DNA from: DATAGF01 sp963813355
Lineage (GTDB): Bacteria; Actinomycetota; Thermoleophilia; Miltoncostaeales; Miltoncostaeaceae
NCBI GenBank assembly: GCA_963813355.1
Contig: CAWEYS010000013.1
Coordinates: 186,001-250,000, forward strand
DNA: 64,000 bases
Direction of reading: 5' to 3'
Shown piece by piece: positions 37,714 through 46,312 of the stretch; within the stretch, counting starts at the first letter, position 1, and every line of letters starts with the position of its first letter. The notes beneath the pieces are model-generated. The model worked only from the letters and a program-made list of their open reading frames with translations, was not told the origin of the DNA and searched no databases. Position numbers and translations under genes: made by a program.

Positions 37714-38288
37714 CCGCCACCCGGGTCGCGCTGATCGACAACTACGACAGCTTCACCTACAACCTCGTCCAGTACCTCGGGGAGCTCGGCGCCGAGGTCG
37801 AGGTCCACCGCCACGACGCGATCGACGTGGCCGGGGTGCGGGCGCTGCGGCCGACCCACCTCGTGATCTCGCCGGGCCCGAAGACCCCCGACCAGGCCGG
37901 CATCTCGGTGGACGCCATCCGCGAGCTCGCCGGCGAGGTGCCGATCCTCGGGGTCTGCCTCGGCCACCAGGCCGTCGGCCAGGCCTTCGGCGCCCGCGTC
38001 GTCCGGGGGCGGGAGCCGGTCCACGGCAAGACCAGCGCCATCGAGCACGACGGCCGCACGGTCTTCGCCGGCCTGGAGAGCCCGATGGTCGCCACCCGCT
38101 ACCACTCGCTGGTGGTCGATCCCGACCTCGCTCCCGACCTCGAGCTGACCGCCTGGTGCGACGGCGACGTCGTCATGGGCGTGCGCCACCGGTCGCTGCC
38201 CGTCGAGGGCGTGCAGTTCCACCCCGAGTCGATCCTCACCGGCTCGGGCAAGGCGCTGCTCTCGAACTTCCTGGCGCTCTCGGCCTGA
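37710..38288 (+). CDS. trpG: Anthranilate synthase component II (glutamine amidotransferase)
   Basis: Class I glutamine amidotransferase that supplies ammonia to TrpE, 192 residues. The nucleophile Cys is in GVCLGHQAVGQAFG near residue 82, and the His-Glu pair is in VQFHPES near 171. The N-terminal DNYDSFTYNLVQYL is typical. It could also serve 4-amino-4-deoxychorismate synthase, but its place between trpE and trpD favours tryptophan synthesis. GAGGAGG precedes the ATG. Confidence 0.95.
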   Translation: MTATRVALIDNYDSFTYNLVQYLGELGAEVEVHRHDAIDVAGVRALRPTHLVISPGPKTPDQAGISVDAIRELAGEVPILGVCLGHQAVGQAFGARVVRGREPVHGKTSAIEHDGRTVFAGLESPMVATRYHSLVVDPDLAPDLELTAWCDGDVVMGVRHRSLPVEGVQFHPESILTGSGKALLSNFLALSA

Positions 38289-38319
38289 CCCCGCCGCCGG
38301 CCCCCGACCCCGCCCCCCG

Positions 38320-39351
38320 ATGCCCTCCGAGGTGATCTCCGACGCCATCGACCGGCTGCTCGCCGGCGAGGACCTGGGGCGCGACGGCGCCGCCGCGGCC
38401 CTGGAGGCGATCATGTCCGGCGAGGCGGGGGACGCCCAGACGGCCGGCTTCCTGATCGCCCTGCGCGCCAAGGGGGAGACGGCCGCCGAGCTCGCCGGCC
38501 TGGCGTCGACCATCCGCGGCCGCGCCGAGCGGGTGACGCCGCCCGCCGGCCCCTTCATCGACACCTGCGGCACCGGCGGCGGCCGCTCCACCTTCAACAT
38601 CTCGACGACGGCGACGTTCGTCGTGGCCGGAGCCGGGGTCGCCGTGGCCAAGCACGGCAACCGCTCGGCCACCTCGCGGTGCGGGAGCGCGGACGTGCTC
38701 GAGGCCCTCGGCGCCCGCATCGACCTCGATCCCGACGCCGTGGGGCGCTGCCTCGAGGAGACGGGCCTGGGGTTCATGTTCGCGCCCGCCCACCACCCGT
38801 CGTTCCGCCACATCGTCCCGGTGCGGCGCGCGCTCGGGGTGCGGACGATCTTCAACCTCCTGGGCCCGCTCACCAACCCGGCGGGCGCGCCGCGCCAGCT
38901 GCTGGGCGTCAGCGACGCGGCCTACCTCGAGCGGATGGGGCGGGCGCTGGCGGAGCTGGGCTGCGAGCGCGCGATGCTGGTGCGCGGCCGCGACGGCATG
39001 GACGAGATGTCAACCGGCGCCGTGACCGACGTGGTCCACGTGGACGGCCCCGCGGTGACGACCGCGTCGGTCGACCCCGCCGAGCTGGGCTTCGCGCCGC
39101 CCCGCGACGGCGACATCGCGGGCTCCGACCCGGCCGGCAACGCGGAGGTGCTGCGGGAGGTGCTCGGCGGCGCGGCGGGCCCCGCCCGCGACGTCGTGGT
39201 GCTCAACGCGGCCGCGGCCCTGTGGCTCGCCGGCGCCGCGCCGGACCTCGAGCGCGCCGTCCCCGTCGCCGCCGAGAGCATCGACGGCGGCGCCGCGCGC
39301 GAGCGCCTCGACGCCTTCGTCGCCACGACCCGCCGCCTGGGCGGCGCGTAG
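38320..39351 (+). CDS. trpD: Anthranilate phosphoribosyltransferase
   Basis: Transfers phosphoribosyl to anthranilate, 343 residues. The PRPP site DTCGTGGGRSTFNIST is near residues 81-96, followed by KHGNRSATSRCGSADVLEALG and GFMFAPAHHPSF, all diagnostic. FNLLGPLTNPAGAP is also present. The ATG start lies 31 bases after trpG. The stop TAG is part of the -10 element of trpC. Confidence 0.96.
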   Translation: MPSEVISDAIDRLLAGEDLGRDGAAAALEAIMSGEAGDAQTAGFLIALRAKGETAAELAGLASTIRGRAERVTPPAGPFIDTCGTGGGRSTFNISTTATFVVAGAGVAVAKHGNRSATSRCGSADVLEALGARIDLDPDAVGRCLEETGLGFMFAPAHHPSFRHIVPVRRALGVRTIFNLLGPLTNPAGAPRQLLGVSDAAYLERMGRALAELGCERAMLVRGRDGMDEMSTGAVTDVVHVDGPAVTTASVDPAELGFAPPRDGDIAGSDPAGNAEVLREVLGGAAGPARDVVVLNAAAALWLAGAAPDLERAVPVAAESIDGGAARERLDAFVATTRRLGGA

Positions 39352-39354
39352 ACT
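39349..39354 (+). promoter_or_regulatory. -10 element of trpC, overlapping the trpD stop
   Basis: TAGACT starts with the TAG stop of trpD and ends 8 bases before the trpC GTG. It offers an internal leaderless promoter inside the trp cluster. Confidence 0.45.
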
Positions 39355-39362
39355 CGCCGGGC

Positions 39363-40139
39363 GTGGGCACCTTCCTCGAGAGCGTCGTGGAGCGCACCCA
39401 GGCCGACCTCGCGCGACGCAAGCGCGCGACGCCCGCCGCCGACCTGGAGGCGCGCCTGGGCCCAAGGCGGCGGGGGCGCCCCTTCTCCGAGGCCCTGATC
39501 GACGAGGGCATCTCCCTGATCGCGGAGATGAAGCGCGCGAGCCCGTCCCGCGGCCCGATCCGTCCGGGCGCCAGCGTCGCCGAGATCGTCGGCGCCTACC
39601 AGACGGCGGGCGCCCGGGCCGTCTCGGTGCTCACCGAGCCGGCGCACTTCGGCGGCAGCATCGACGACCTCGCCGAGGCCCGGGCCGCCTGCGACCTGCC
39701 CCTCCTGCGCAAGGACTTCCTGATCGACCCCTACCAGGTGCTCGAGGCGCGGGCGGCGGGCGCGGACGCCGTCCTGCTGATCGTCGCCGCCCTCGGGCCC
39801 GAGCGGCTGGCGGAGATGATGGGCGCCGCCTCCGACCTGGGCATGGACAGCCTGGTCGAGGTCCACGACGAGGACGAGGTGGTGGCCGCGGTCGAGGCCG
39901 GCGCCGAGCTGCTCGGCATCAACAACCGCGACCTGCACAGCCTGGAGATCGACCTCGGAACCACCTTCCGGCTGCTCGCCGACGTGCCCGCGGGGACCGT
40001 GGTGGTCGCCGAGTCGGGCATCACCGCCCGCGGCCACGTGGCCGAGCTCGAGGACGCCGGCGTCAACGCGATCCTGGTGGGGGAGGCCCTGATGCGCGCC
40101 GACGACCCGTCCCTCGCGATCCGGGAGCTGCTGGGCTGA
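39363..40139 (+). CDS. trpC: Indole-3-glycerol phosphate synthase
   Basis: TIM-barrel enzyme that closes the indole ring, 258 residues. SLIAEMKRASPSRGPI carries the catalytic lysine, LLRKDFLIDPYQV the second, and LLGINNRDLHSLEIDL and VVAESGITARGHV the phosphate-binding end. It begins with GTG and is probably leaderless. trpF, trpB and trpA do not follow; the next gene is an acidic protein of unknown function, so the pathway is completed elsewhere. Confidence 0.96.
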   Translation: MGTFLESVVERTQADLARRKRATPAADLEARLGPRRRGRPFSEALIDEGISLIAEMKRASPSRGPIRPGASVAEIVGAYQTAGARAVSVLTEPAHFGGSIDDLAEARAACDLPLLRKDFLIDPYQVLEARAAGADAVLLIVAALGPERLAEMMGAASDLGMDSLVEVHDEDEVVAAVEAGAELLGINNRDLHSLEIDLGTTFRLLADVPAGTVVVAESGITARGHVAELEDAGVNAILVGEALMRADDPSLAIRELLG

Positions 40140-40189
40140 GCGCGACGCGCCGCGGAAGGGTCGCGGGCACCGAGGTCGAAGGGCGTCCC

Positions 40190-40682
40190 GTGAAGTTCCG
40201 TCGAACGGTACGAGGTCGTGGTGGAGGGGGTCTCCGGACAGGCCGTCGCCCAGCGGACCGTGATCTCCGAGCACCGCTCGGAGGCCGACGCCCGCGAGTC
40301 GGCCGAGCTGGAGCGCTCGCGCCTGGAGGTCATCCACGGCGGCGGGGCCCGATCCTGGCGGATCCTGGTGATGCTCGACGACGAGGTGGTGGCCGAGGTC
40401 CGGCCCGAGGCCGAGGGCGAGGACCTGCTGCGCTCCGCGAAGGCCGCGCCGGCGGCGGCGCCGGCGGAGCCCGCGCAGGAGCCCGCCGGCGAGGAGGCGG
40501 GCGACGGCGACCAGGAGGGGGACGAGCCCGAGGAGGACGCCGAGGAGGAGGGCGCCGAGCCGGAGCCGCCTCCCGAGGGCCGCGTGCCCGACTGGGTCAT
40601 CCAGCGCTTCGAGGACTCGATCACCCGGCGCGGGCAGCGCGAGGAGAGCGGGCCCGGGCCGGAGGGGGACGAGGCCGCCTAG
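40190..40682 (+). CDS. Conserved acidic protein of unknown function, one frame break
   Basis: Reading from GTG 40190 gives MKFRRT and, after removing one base near 40206, YEVVVEGVSGQAVAQRTVIS, a natural N-terminus for the rest of the frame. The first 65 residues look like a small alpha/beta domain (SRLEVIHGGGARSWRILVML). The middle is Ala/Pro/Glu-rich and strongly acidic, and the C-terminus WVIQRFEDSITRRGQREE is helical. Total about 163 residues. No enzyme motif or signal peptide. It lies between trpC and a thioredoxin-like gene; its role is unknown. Confidence 0.6.
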
Positions 40683-40686
40683 CCGC

Positions 40687-40692
40687 TAATCT
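40687..40692 (+). promoter_or_regulatory. -10 element of the TlpA-like gene (leaderless type)
   Basis: TAATCT ends 7 bases before the ATG at 40700, with no ribosome binding site between them. Confidence 0.5.
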
Positions 40693-40699
40693 GGGGCGG

Positions 40700-41317
40700 A
40701 TGGAGGCACCGGCAGACGAGGGGGCCGCCGGCGCGGGCGGCGGGCGCTGGGACCGCCGGCGCACGATCGGCGCGGTCGCGGGCGGCGTCCTGGTCGCCGG
40801 CGTGATCGCGCTCCTGGTGGTCGGGTTCGTCAACCGCGACGTGGGCACCTCGATCCAGGACGCCCTCGACGAGGGCGAGCGTCCCGACGCGCCGGCCTTC
40901 ACGGCGCCCGTCCTGCTCGCCGCCGACGGCATCGGGCCCGCCGGGAGCGAGGTGTCCCTCGAGGATCTGCGCGGGCGGACCGTCGTGCTCAACTTCTGGG
41001 CCTCCTGGTGCGAGCCCTGCGAGCGCGAGGCGCCGATCCTCAACGAGGTCGCGGGGCGCTACCGGGGCGGCGACGCCGCCCCCCTCGTGCTGGGGCTCGA
41101 CGTGCAGGACCTCAGCGAGAAGGCGCTCGGCTTCGCGCGTGACTTCGGGATCTCGTACCCGTCGCTGCGCGAGGCGGGCGACGCGGCGTACCGCGACTAC
41201 CAGCTCACCGGCCTGCCCGAGACCTTCGTGATCGACCCCGAGGGCCGCATCGCCCTCAAGGTGGTCGGCGAGGTCACCGACCCGGCCCAGCTCACGACCG
41301 CGATCGACCAGCTGTGA
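40700..41317 (+). CDS. TlpA/ResA-like membrane thioredoxin
   Basis: A 205-residue thiol-disulfide oxidoreductase of the cytochrome c maturation type. One N-terminal membrane segment (about residues 23-45, RTIGAVAGGVLVAGVIALLV) anchors an extracytoplasmic thioredoxin domain. The active site is WASWCEPCEREAP near residue 102-107, and the cis-Pro loop is in TGLPETFVID. It is coupled to a CcmH-like gene (GTGA), which supports a role in reducing apocytochrome c thiols. Confidence 0.93.
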   Translation: MEAPADEGAAGAGGGRWDRRRTIGAVAGGVLVAGVIALLVVGFVNRDVGTSIQDALDEGERPDAPAFTAPVLLAADGIGPAGSEVSLEDLRGRTVVLNFWASWCEPCEREAPILNEVAGRYRGGDAAPLVLGLDVQDLSEKALGFARDFGISYPSLREAGDAAYRDYQLTGLPETFVIDPEGRIALKVVGEVTDPAQLTTAIDQL

Positions 41318-41757
41318 GGCGCGCGGCCGCGATCCTCGCGCTGCTCCTCCTGGTCGTCGTCCCGGCCACGGCCGGGGCCGTGACGGTCAACGAGGTCGCC
41401 CGCGAGGTCCGCTGCCCGACCTGCAACACGCCGCTCGACGTGTCGAGCTCGCCGGCCGCGACCGACATGAAGCAGTACATCGCCGAGCGCATCGACCGGG
41501 GCTGGGACAAGCAGCGCATCATCGACGGGCTGGTCAACGAGTTCGGCGAGGGGGTGCTGGCGACCCCCGCCAAGTCCGGGTTCGACCTGGTCGCCTGGCT
41601 CGTTCCCGGCCTCGCGGTGCTGGCGGGGCTCGTGGCCATCGGCCTCCTCGCCTGGACCTGGTCGCGGCGCCGGCCCGCGGCCGCGGGCGCCGAGCCCGCG
41701 CCGCCCACGGCCGAGGAGGCGCGCCGGCTCGACGACGAGCTCCGCCGGCTGGGATGA
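41314..41757 (+). CDS. CcmH/CycL-like cytochrome c maturation protein
   Basis: A 147-residue membrane protein. An N-terminal signal or anchor (RRAAAILALLLLVVVPATAGA) precedes the CcmH domain with the redox motif REVRCPTCNTPLDVS and the helical bundle DMKQYIAERIDRGWDKQRII. A second membrane segment (LVAWLVPGLAVLAGLVAIGLL) lies near residues 90-112. CcmH keeps heme-ligand cysteines reduced together with CcmG/TlpA. GTG start overlaps the upstream stop and the stop overlaps the next ATG. Confidence 0.92.
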   Translation: MRRAAAILALLLLVVVPATAGAVTVNEVAREVRCPTCNTPLDVSSSPAATDMKQYIAERIDRGWDKQRIIDGLVNEFGEGVLATPAKSGFDLVAWLVPGLAVLAGLVAIGLLAWTWSRRRPAAAGAEPAPPTAEEARRLDDELRRLG

Positions 41758-42995
41758 GCCGGGCCGAGGGCGGGCGCGTCCGCGTGGGGACGGCGTCGTG
41801 GACCGACGCCGAGTTCATCAAGGCCGGCTGGTACCCGCCGGACGTGAAGGGCGACGCCGAGGCCCAGCTCCGCTACTACGCCGCCCGCTTCCCCATGGTC
41901 GAGGTCAACTCGAGCTTCTACGCCCTGCCGACCGTCGAGACGACCGCGGCGTGGGCCGATCGCACCCCGGACGGGTTCCGCTTCCACGTGAAGGCCCACC
42001 AGGTCATCTCCGGGCACCCGTCCGAGCCGGGGCGCCTGCCGCCCCCGCTGCGCGAGCTGCCCGCCACGTACGACGCCAAGGGCCGCATCCGCCGCCCCAG
42101 CCGCGAGCTGCGCGACGCGGTCATCGACTCGCTGCTCGAGGCCGTCGGGCCGCTGGGCGACAAGCTCGGCGCCATCCTCGTGCAGCTGCCGCCCTACGTC
42201 GTCTCGGGCGACCGCCAGCGCGACGAGCTCGCGCACATCCTCGAGCGCCTGCGGCCGGCCCGGGCGGCGGTCGAGTTCCGCCACCGCTCCTGGGCCGAGC
42301 CCGGCGAGCGCGAGGCCGCCGCCGACCTGCTCGGCGCCCACGAGGCCTCGTGGGTCGTCGTGGACGCCCCGCGGATCGACGCCAAGAACGTGATGCCGCC
42401 GATCGTCGAGGTGACGAGCCCCTCCCTCGCGTACCTCCGGCTCCACGGCCGCAACGCGGCCACCTGGAACACCGGCCGCACCGTCGCCGAGCGCTTCGAC
42501 CACGTCTACTCCGAGCAGGAGATGGAGGAGTGGCTCGACCCGGTGCTCGAGATGGCCGAGCGGGCCCAGGAGGTGGCCGTTGTCTTCAACAACAACGCCC
42601 GGGACTACGCGCTGAGGAACGCCGCCGAGTTCGCGCGAGATGATTTCCGCTGCAAAAGGGAGGGTTTCCGACTGACGGCGGCCGCGTGGGGGCGTTGTCC
42701 AGCGACGCGCACGACGGCGCGAATCGGTGCAAATCGGGGCGCGATTTGTCCAGGCCGTTGTCCAACCGCGGTTGGCGGCGCGTCGCCCGGCGGCTGCACA
42801 TTGACACCGCCCGCGCGTTCCGCGACCAACGTCATTTTCCAGGCAGCGCCGAACTGCGCTCGGGCTCAGCTCGTGGTGCCGGGCATGCACCGCCGCCTAC
42901 CACCGGCAGTGGCGCGCTGCCAGGAGGCGGCCGGAGCAGCGACGCCGGAGAACCGGCGCGCACGTGAGGGGCCTGGCCGCGCCGGGCTCACATGA
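41754..42995 (+). CDS. DUF72 family protein with replaced C-terminus
   Basis: A TIM-barrel-like protein of unknown function. The N-terminal GTASWTDAEFIKAGWYPPDV, NSSFYALPTVETTAAWADRTP and FRFHVKAHQVISGH, and the late YLRLHGRN and VVFNNNARDYALRNAAEF, are the family's conserved blocks. DUF72 proteins normally end soon after the last block, near 42640. Here the frame stays open for another 118 codons into lower-GC, repetitive-looking DNA and stops at 42995, so the natural 3' end seems to have been replaced. ATG 41754 overlaps the ccmH stop. Confidence 0.85.
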   Translation: MSRAEGGRVRVGTASWTDAEFIKAGWYPPDVKGDAEAQLRYYAARFPMVEVNSSFYALPTVETTAAWADRTPDGFRFHVKAHQVISGHPSEPGRLPPPLRELPATYDAKGRIRRPSRELRDAVIDSLLEAVGPLGDKLGAILVQLPPYVVSGDRQRDELAHILERLRPARAAVEFRHRSWAEPGEREAAADLLGAHEASWVVVDAPRIDAKNVMPPIVEVTSPSLAYLRLHGRNAATWNTGRTVAERFDHVYSEQEMEEWLDPVLEMAERAQEVAVVFNNNARDYALRNAAEFARDDFRCKREGFRLTAAAWGRCPATRTTARIGANRGAICPGRCPTAVGGASPGGCTLTPPARSATNVIFQAAPNCARAQLVVPGMHRRLPPAVARCQEAAGAATPENRRAREGPGRAGLT

Positions 42996-43099
42996 CGCGG
43001 ACGGCAGGACCCGGCGGCTTGCGTTCGGCACCCCGCCCGCCGGAGGCTCAACGCGCGCCGCCGCGGACACGCCGCGGCCAGGGACCGAGGAGGAGCGGG
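42640..43099. other. Gene-poor segment with atypical composition
   Basis: This stretch begins where DUF72 homology ends. It is less GC-biased at third positions, contains A/T-richer words (CTGCAAAAGGG, GATTTCC) and two copies of GTTGTCCA (42694 and 42758 areas). No frame on either strand shows a recognisable protein. It may be the scar of a deletion or insertion. No terminal repeats, tRNA or recombinase were seen. Confidence 0.5.
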
Positions 43100-43504
43100 A
43101 TGTCGGTACAAGCGCTCATCGACGGCTGGAACGCGCGCGACGGCACGCGAATCGCCGACGCGTTCACGCGGACGCGTGCTGTACGCCCGGTCCGCGGTCG
43201 GCCGAGCGCCGGGACCGCCGCCCGGGCAGACTCGCCGACCCGGACTCGGCCGCTCGCGGCCGATCCCGACAGGCGCCCCTCCCGCTCGAGGCTCGAGACG
43301 ACTGAGCGGCGACGGGCGGCGGCCGACCCGACGAACGCGCAGACGAGGGCGGATGGCGTGCGCGCAACCGCTGGCGACCCGCGATCGCCCGGCAAGTCGC
43401 ACGCGCGGAACCAGGCTGAGCGTCTACCAGAGCGCCTGGACGACCGCTCCGCTGTGCAGCGTCGCCACCGTGCCCTTGGCACTCCATCTCCACGATGGCG
43501 TTGA
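43100..43504 (+). pseudogene. Truncated SnoaL/NTF2-like gene fragment
   Basis: ATG 43100 follows a good ribosome binding site (GAGGAGCGGG). The first 23 residues, MSVQALIDGWNARDGTRIAD and AFT, look like the start of a SnoaL-like protein. After that the frame loses all family character and becomes Arg-rich until 43504, crossing the 3' end of the convergent gene. It is best read as the 5' remnant of a gene cut off by rearrangement. Confidence 0.5.
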
Positions 43505-43796
43505 GGTCCTGCCAGTTGTCCATCGCGTCCTGCCAGTGCCTGGGGACGCCGGCCGGTGACTCGTAGTACTCGTCGAGCACGTAGATCGTCTTGCCGGTCG
43601 GATCGGAGGTGGGGTCCAGCGGGTTCGACAGCTCCGGGCCCTTGGAGATGGTGTAGGAGAGGAGGGCCTCATCGCCGTCGCGGGGGTGGCCCTTCATCCA
43701 CTCGCCGTGGCTGGCGAAGATGCGATCTCCTTCGGCGACGTCCTCAGGGCCCACGGTCCACATGATGATGATGTGCGTCTTTCCCATGTTGGACAC
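43424..43796 (-). CDS. Small alpha/beta-barrel-like protein, one frame break
   Basis: Reading from GTG 43796 (ribosome binding site AAAGGA, spacing 7) gives MSNMGKTHIIIMWTVGPEDV and then SPAGVPRHWQDAMDNWQDLN. After removing one base near 43480 it continues as KGTVATLHSGAVVQALW to the TAG at 43424. About 123 residues. The layout of strand, helix, GKTIYVLDEYYESP and a final strand resembles dimeric ferredoxin-like stress or monooxygenase-type proteins, but I cannot name the family. It is divergent from the flavin reductase gene across a strong inverted repeat. Confidence 0.6.
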
Positions 43797-43823
43797 GGTG
43801 ATGTCCTTTCGTCTATCGGTTTG

Positions 43824-43852
43824 CCGATCCGGGGCCTGCGGCCCTGGATCGG
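43824..43852. repeat. Strong inverted repeat (13-base arms, 3-base loop)
   Basis: CCGATCCGGGGCC (43824-43836) pairs with GGCCCTGGATCGG (43840-43852) around TGC, with a single G-T pair. It lies between the two divergent genes, 28 bases upstream of GTG 43796. It could be an operator, a leader hairpin of the minus-strand gene, or a mobile-element end. There is no T-run, so it is not an obvious intrinsic terminator. Confidence 0.7.
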
Positions 43853-44032
43853 TCGCGATTCCCCGAATGCCACGATCGACGATACTGAGCGAGGCCCGAT
43901 GAGGAGCATCCGAGGGAACGCGACGGCTGAAGAGGAGCACCAGCCCATAGGCGAGCTCCGAAACACCGATGCGTCGGGGTGCGTGTGGCTCCCGCCGCGC
44001 TGAGGGGGCGCATCGCCGAACGGGAGGCATAC

Positions 44033-45437
44033 ATGCCCCGATCACCTGGGGAGATCAGCCGACGAGGTCCTGACTACGACGTCATCGTCCTCGGCGGCGG
44101 CTCGCCGGGCGAGCACTGCGCCGGCGCGCTGGCCGAGGGCGGCCTGCGCGTCGCGCTCGTCGAGCGCGAGCTGGTCGGGGGCGAGTGCTCCTACTGGGCG
44201 TGCATCCCGTCCAAGACGCTGCTGCGCCCGGGCGAGGCGGTGCACGCCGCGCGCGACGCGGCGGCGAGCGCGCGAGGTCGACGTCGAGGCGGCGCTCGCC
44301 TGGCGTGACTTCATGGTCTCGGACTACTCCGACGCCGGCCAGGAGCGCTGGCTGGCGGACGCAGGGCATCGACCTGCTGCGCGGCAGCGGCCGGCTCGCC
44401 GGGCCGGGCGTGGTCGAGGTCGACGGCGTGCGCCACACCGCCGAGCACGTCGTCCTGGCGAACGGCGCCGATCCGATCATGCCGCCCGTCCCGGGCCTGC
44501 GCGAGCTCGAGGGCGTCTGGACCAACCGCGAGGCGACCGGCATGAAGGCCGTCCCGCGCCGCCTGCTCGTGCTGGGCGGCGGGCCGGTCGGCGTCGAGAT
44601 GGCGCAGGCCGTGCGTCGCCTCGGCGGCGAGGTGGCGCTCGTCGACGGCGCCGAGCACGTGCTCGCCCGCGAGCCCGCGCCGCTGGGCGAGGCGCTCGGC
44701 GAGGTCCTGCGCCGCGACGGCATCGAGCTCGTCCTCGGCGTGCACGCGACCGCGGCGCGGCGCGAGGGCGAGGACTACGTCCTCGAGCTCGACGACGGCC
44801 GCGAGCTGCGCGGCGACCGGCTGCTCGTCGCCACCGGCCGGCGCCCGCGCGTCGACGGGATCGGCCTGGAGACGGTCGGCATCGAGGCCGACGGCCACGG
44901 GATCCCGGTCGACGCGCAGCTGCGCGCGGGCGAGCGCCTGTGGGCGATCGGCGACGTCACCGGCCTCTGGCCGCTGACCCACGTCGGCAAGTACCAGGGC
45001 GAGGTCGTCGCCGCGAACATCCTCGGCGAGCCGCGCGAGGCCAACTACGAGGCCGTGCCGCGCGTCGTCTACACCGACCCGCAGGCCGCGGCGGTCGGCG
45101 CGGCCGAGGCCCGCTTCAGCGCGACCGCCCCGTGTCCGAGGTGCCCAAGACCGCCACCTACACGCGCGCCTACGCCGAGTCCAACGGCTTCCTGACCCTG
45201 CTCAGCGACGGCGAGCGGCTGACCGGCGCCTACGCGCTCGGCCCCGAGGCCGGCGAGTGGCTGCAGCAGGCCACGCTGGCCATCCGCGCCCGCGTGCCGC
45301 TCGAGGTGCTGCGCGACACGATCCAGCCCTTCCCCACCTTCTCGGAGATCTACGTCGCCGCGCTGAAGGCGCTCCGCGGCGAGATCACGGCCGCGCGGCA
45401 GTCGGCAGGACGACACGGCGCGCCACGCCGTCCGTGA
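44033..45437 (+). CDS. Pyridine nucleotide-disulfide oxidoreductase, three frame breaks
   Basis: FAD/NAD(P)-dependent disulfide reductase of the dihydrolipoamide dehydrogenase/mercuric reductase superfamily, about 467 residues. The FAD loop is VIVLGGGSPGEHC, the redox disulfide ECSYWACIPSK, the NAD loop LVLGGGPVGVEMA and the second FAD motif LWAIGDVTG. The C-terminal dimerisation domain has TIQPFPTFSEIY, where classical enzymes have HxHPT, so the catalytic His is absent. Frame breaks lie near 44276 and 44358 (one extra base each) and near 45135 (restoring shift). ATG 44033 follows GGGAGG. The substrate is unknown. Confidence 0.85.
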
Positions 45438-45451
45438 GGCGCCACGGCCCG

Positions 45452-45733
45452 TCAGATGCCCAGGAGCTGCTTCTTCTTCGCCTCGAACTCCTCGTCGCTG
45501 AGGATCCCCTGGTCCCTGAGCTTGGCGAGCTGCTCCAGCTCCGCCATGTAGTCGGGCTCGCCCGCGGCGGCGGGCGGGGGCGCGGCCTGCTCCTGCTGAG
45601 CGGCGGCCGCCTCCTGCTCCTGGGCCTGGTCCTCCCATTTGCCGGCCTGGCGGCGGCTCACGCGGTTCGAGACCGCGGTGGCCGTCCCCGCGACGACCGC
45701 GGTGCGGCCCATCGCCCTGATTAGTCCTGGCAT
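45452..45733 (-). CDS. SHOCT-domain small protein
   Basis: A 93-residue protein with a short, weakly hydrophobic N-terminus, a Gln/Ala/Pro-rich linker and a C-terminal SHOCT domain (ELEQLAKLRDQGILSDEEFE, AKKKQLLGI). SHOCT domains are short helical oligomerisation or binding modules. ATG 45733 has a good ribosome binding site (AGGAGA). It follows the DUF6325-like gene by 29 bases, a frequent pairing in actinobacteria. Confidence 0.9.
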   Translation of the reverse strand: MPGLIRAMGRTAVVAGTATAVSNRVSRRQAGKWEDQAQEQEAAAAQQEQAAPPPAAAGEPDYMAELEQLAKLRDQGILSDEEFEAKKKQLLGI

Positions 45734-45762
45734 CGTCTGTCTCCTGGGTCGCGGTGGTGGTG

Positions 45763-46206
45763 TCAGGCCTCGAGGGAATCGAGGGCGCGAATCAGTTCCT
45801 GGGTGGGGATGCGCTGGGTGGCGATCAGCTGGCCCCCGTTGCGGCGGACCGCGGCCGCGAAGGGCCCGGCCCAGCGGTTCTCGAACATGATGACGACGGC
45901 CGACTCCCCCGGCTCCATGGCCTCCGCCGCCGCCTGGGCGTCATCGTCGCCCAGCAGCCCGGTGCTCGCGCCCTCGAAGACCGTGAAGTCGCCGACGCGC
46001 TCCTGGTCGATCCCGTCGATGGTGAAGCCCGCGACGGCGCCGTCCTCGCCCTTGGTGATGAACAGCACGTCGAACACGCGGATGATGCCGCGGTCGACCA
46101 GGTCCACCAGCAGGGGCGCGGCCTCGCCGGTCATCGGCGCGTCGGCCGGGAAGCCGATCACCACGATGTCGATCGGGCCCAGCTCTTCCAGGTCGTCTGT
46201 GCTCAC
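45763..46206 (-). CDS. DUF6325/DUF1269-like protein
   Basis: A 147-residue acidic protein: LGPIDIVVIGFPADAPMTGE, RGIIRVFDVLFITKGEDG, and SAVVIMFENRWAGPFAAAVR with GGQLIATQRIP. This pattern matches the DUF6325/DUF1269-like family found beside SHOCT proteins. It has no membrane segment and no assigned reaction. GTG 46206 has ribosome binding site GAGGAGA. It heads a two-gene unit with the SHOCT gene. Confidence 0.8.
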   Translation of the reverse strand: MSTDDLEELGPIDIVVIGFPADAPMTGEAAPLLVDLVDRGIIRVFDVLFITKGEDGAVAGFTIDGIDQERVGDFTVFEGASTGLLGDDDAQAAAEAMEPGESAVVIMFENRWAGPFAAAVRRNGGQLIATQRIPTQELIRALDSLEA

Positions 46207-46300
46207 GTCCGTCTCCTCGGGTCGCGTCCGGTGCGGGGTATCCCCGACCCCGGACGCTACCCGCTGGCCGCGCCTCCGACTAGCTCCCGATGGGCGATGC

Positions 46301-46306
46301 TAGGGT
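46301..46306 (+). promoter_or_regulatory. -10 element of the zinc-ribbon gene (leaderless type)
   Basis: TAGGGT ends 6 bases before the GTG at 46313, with no ribosome binding site between them. Confidence 0.45.
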
Positions 46307-46312
46307 CGGGCG

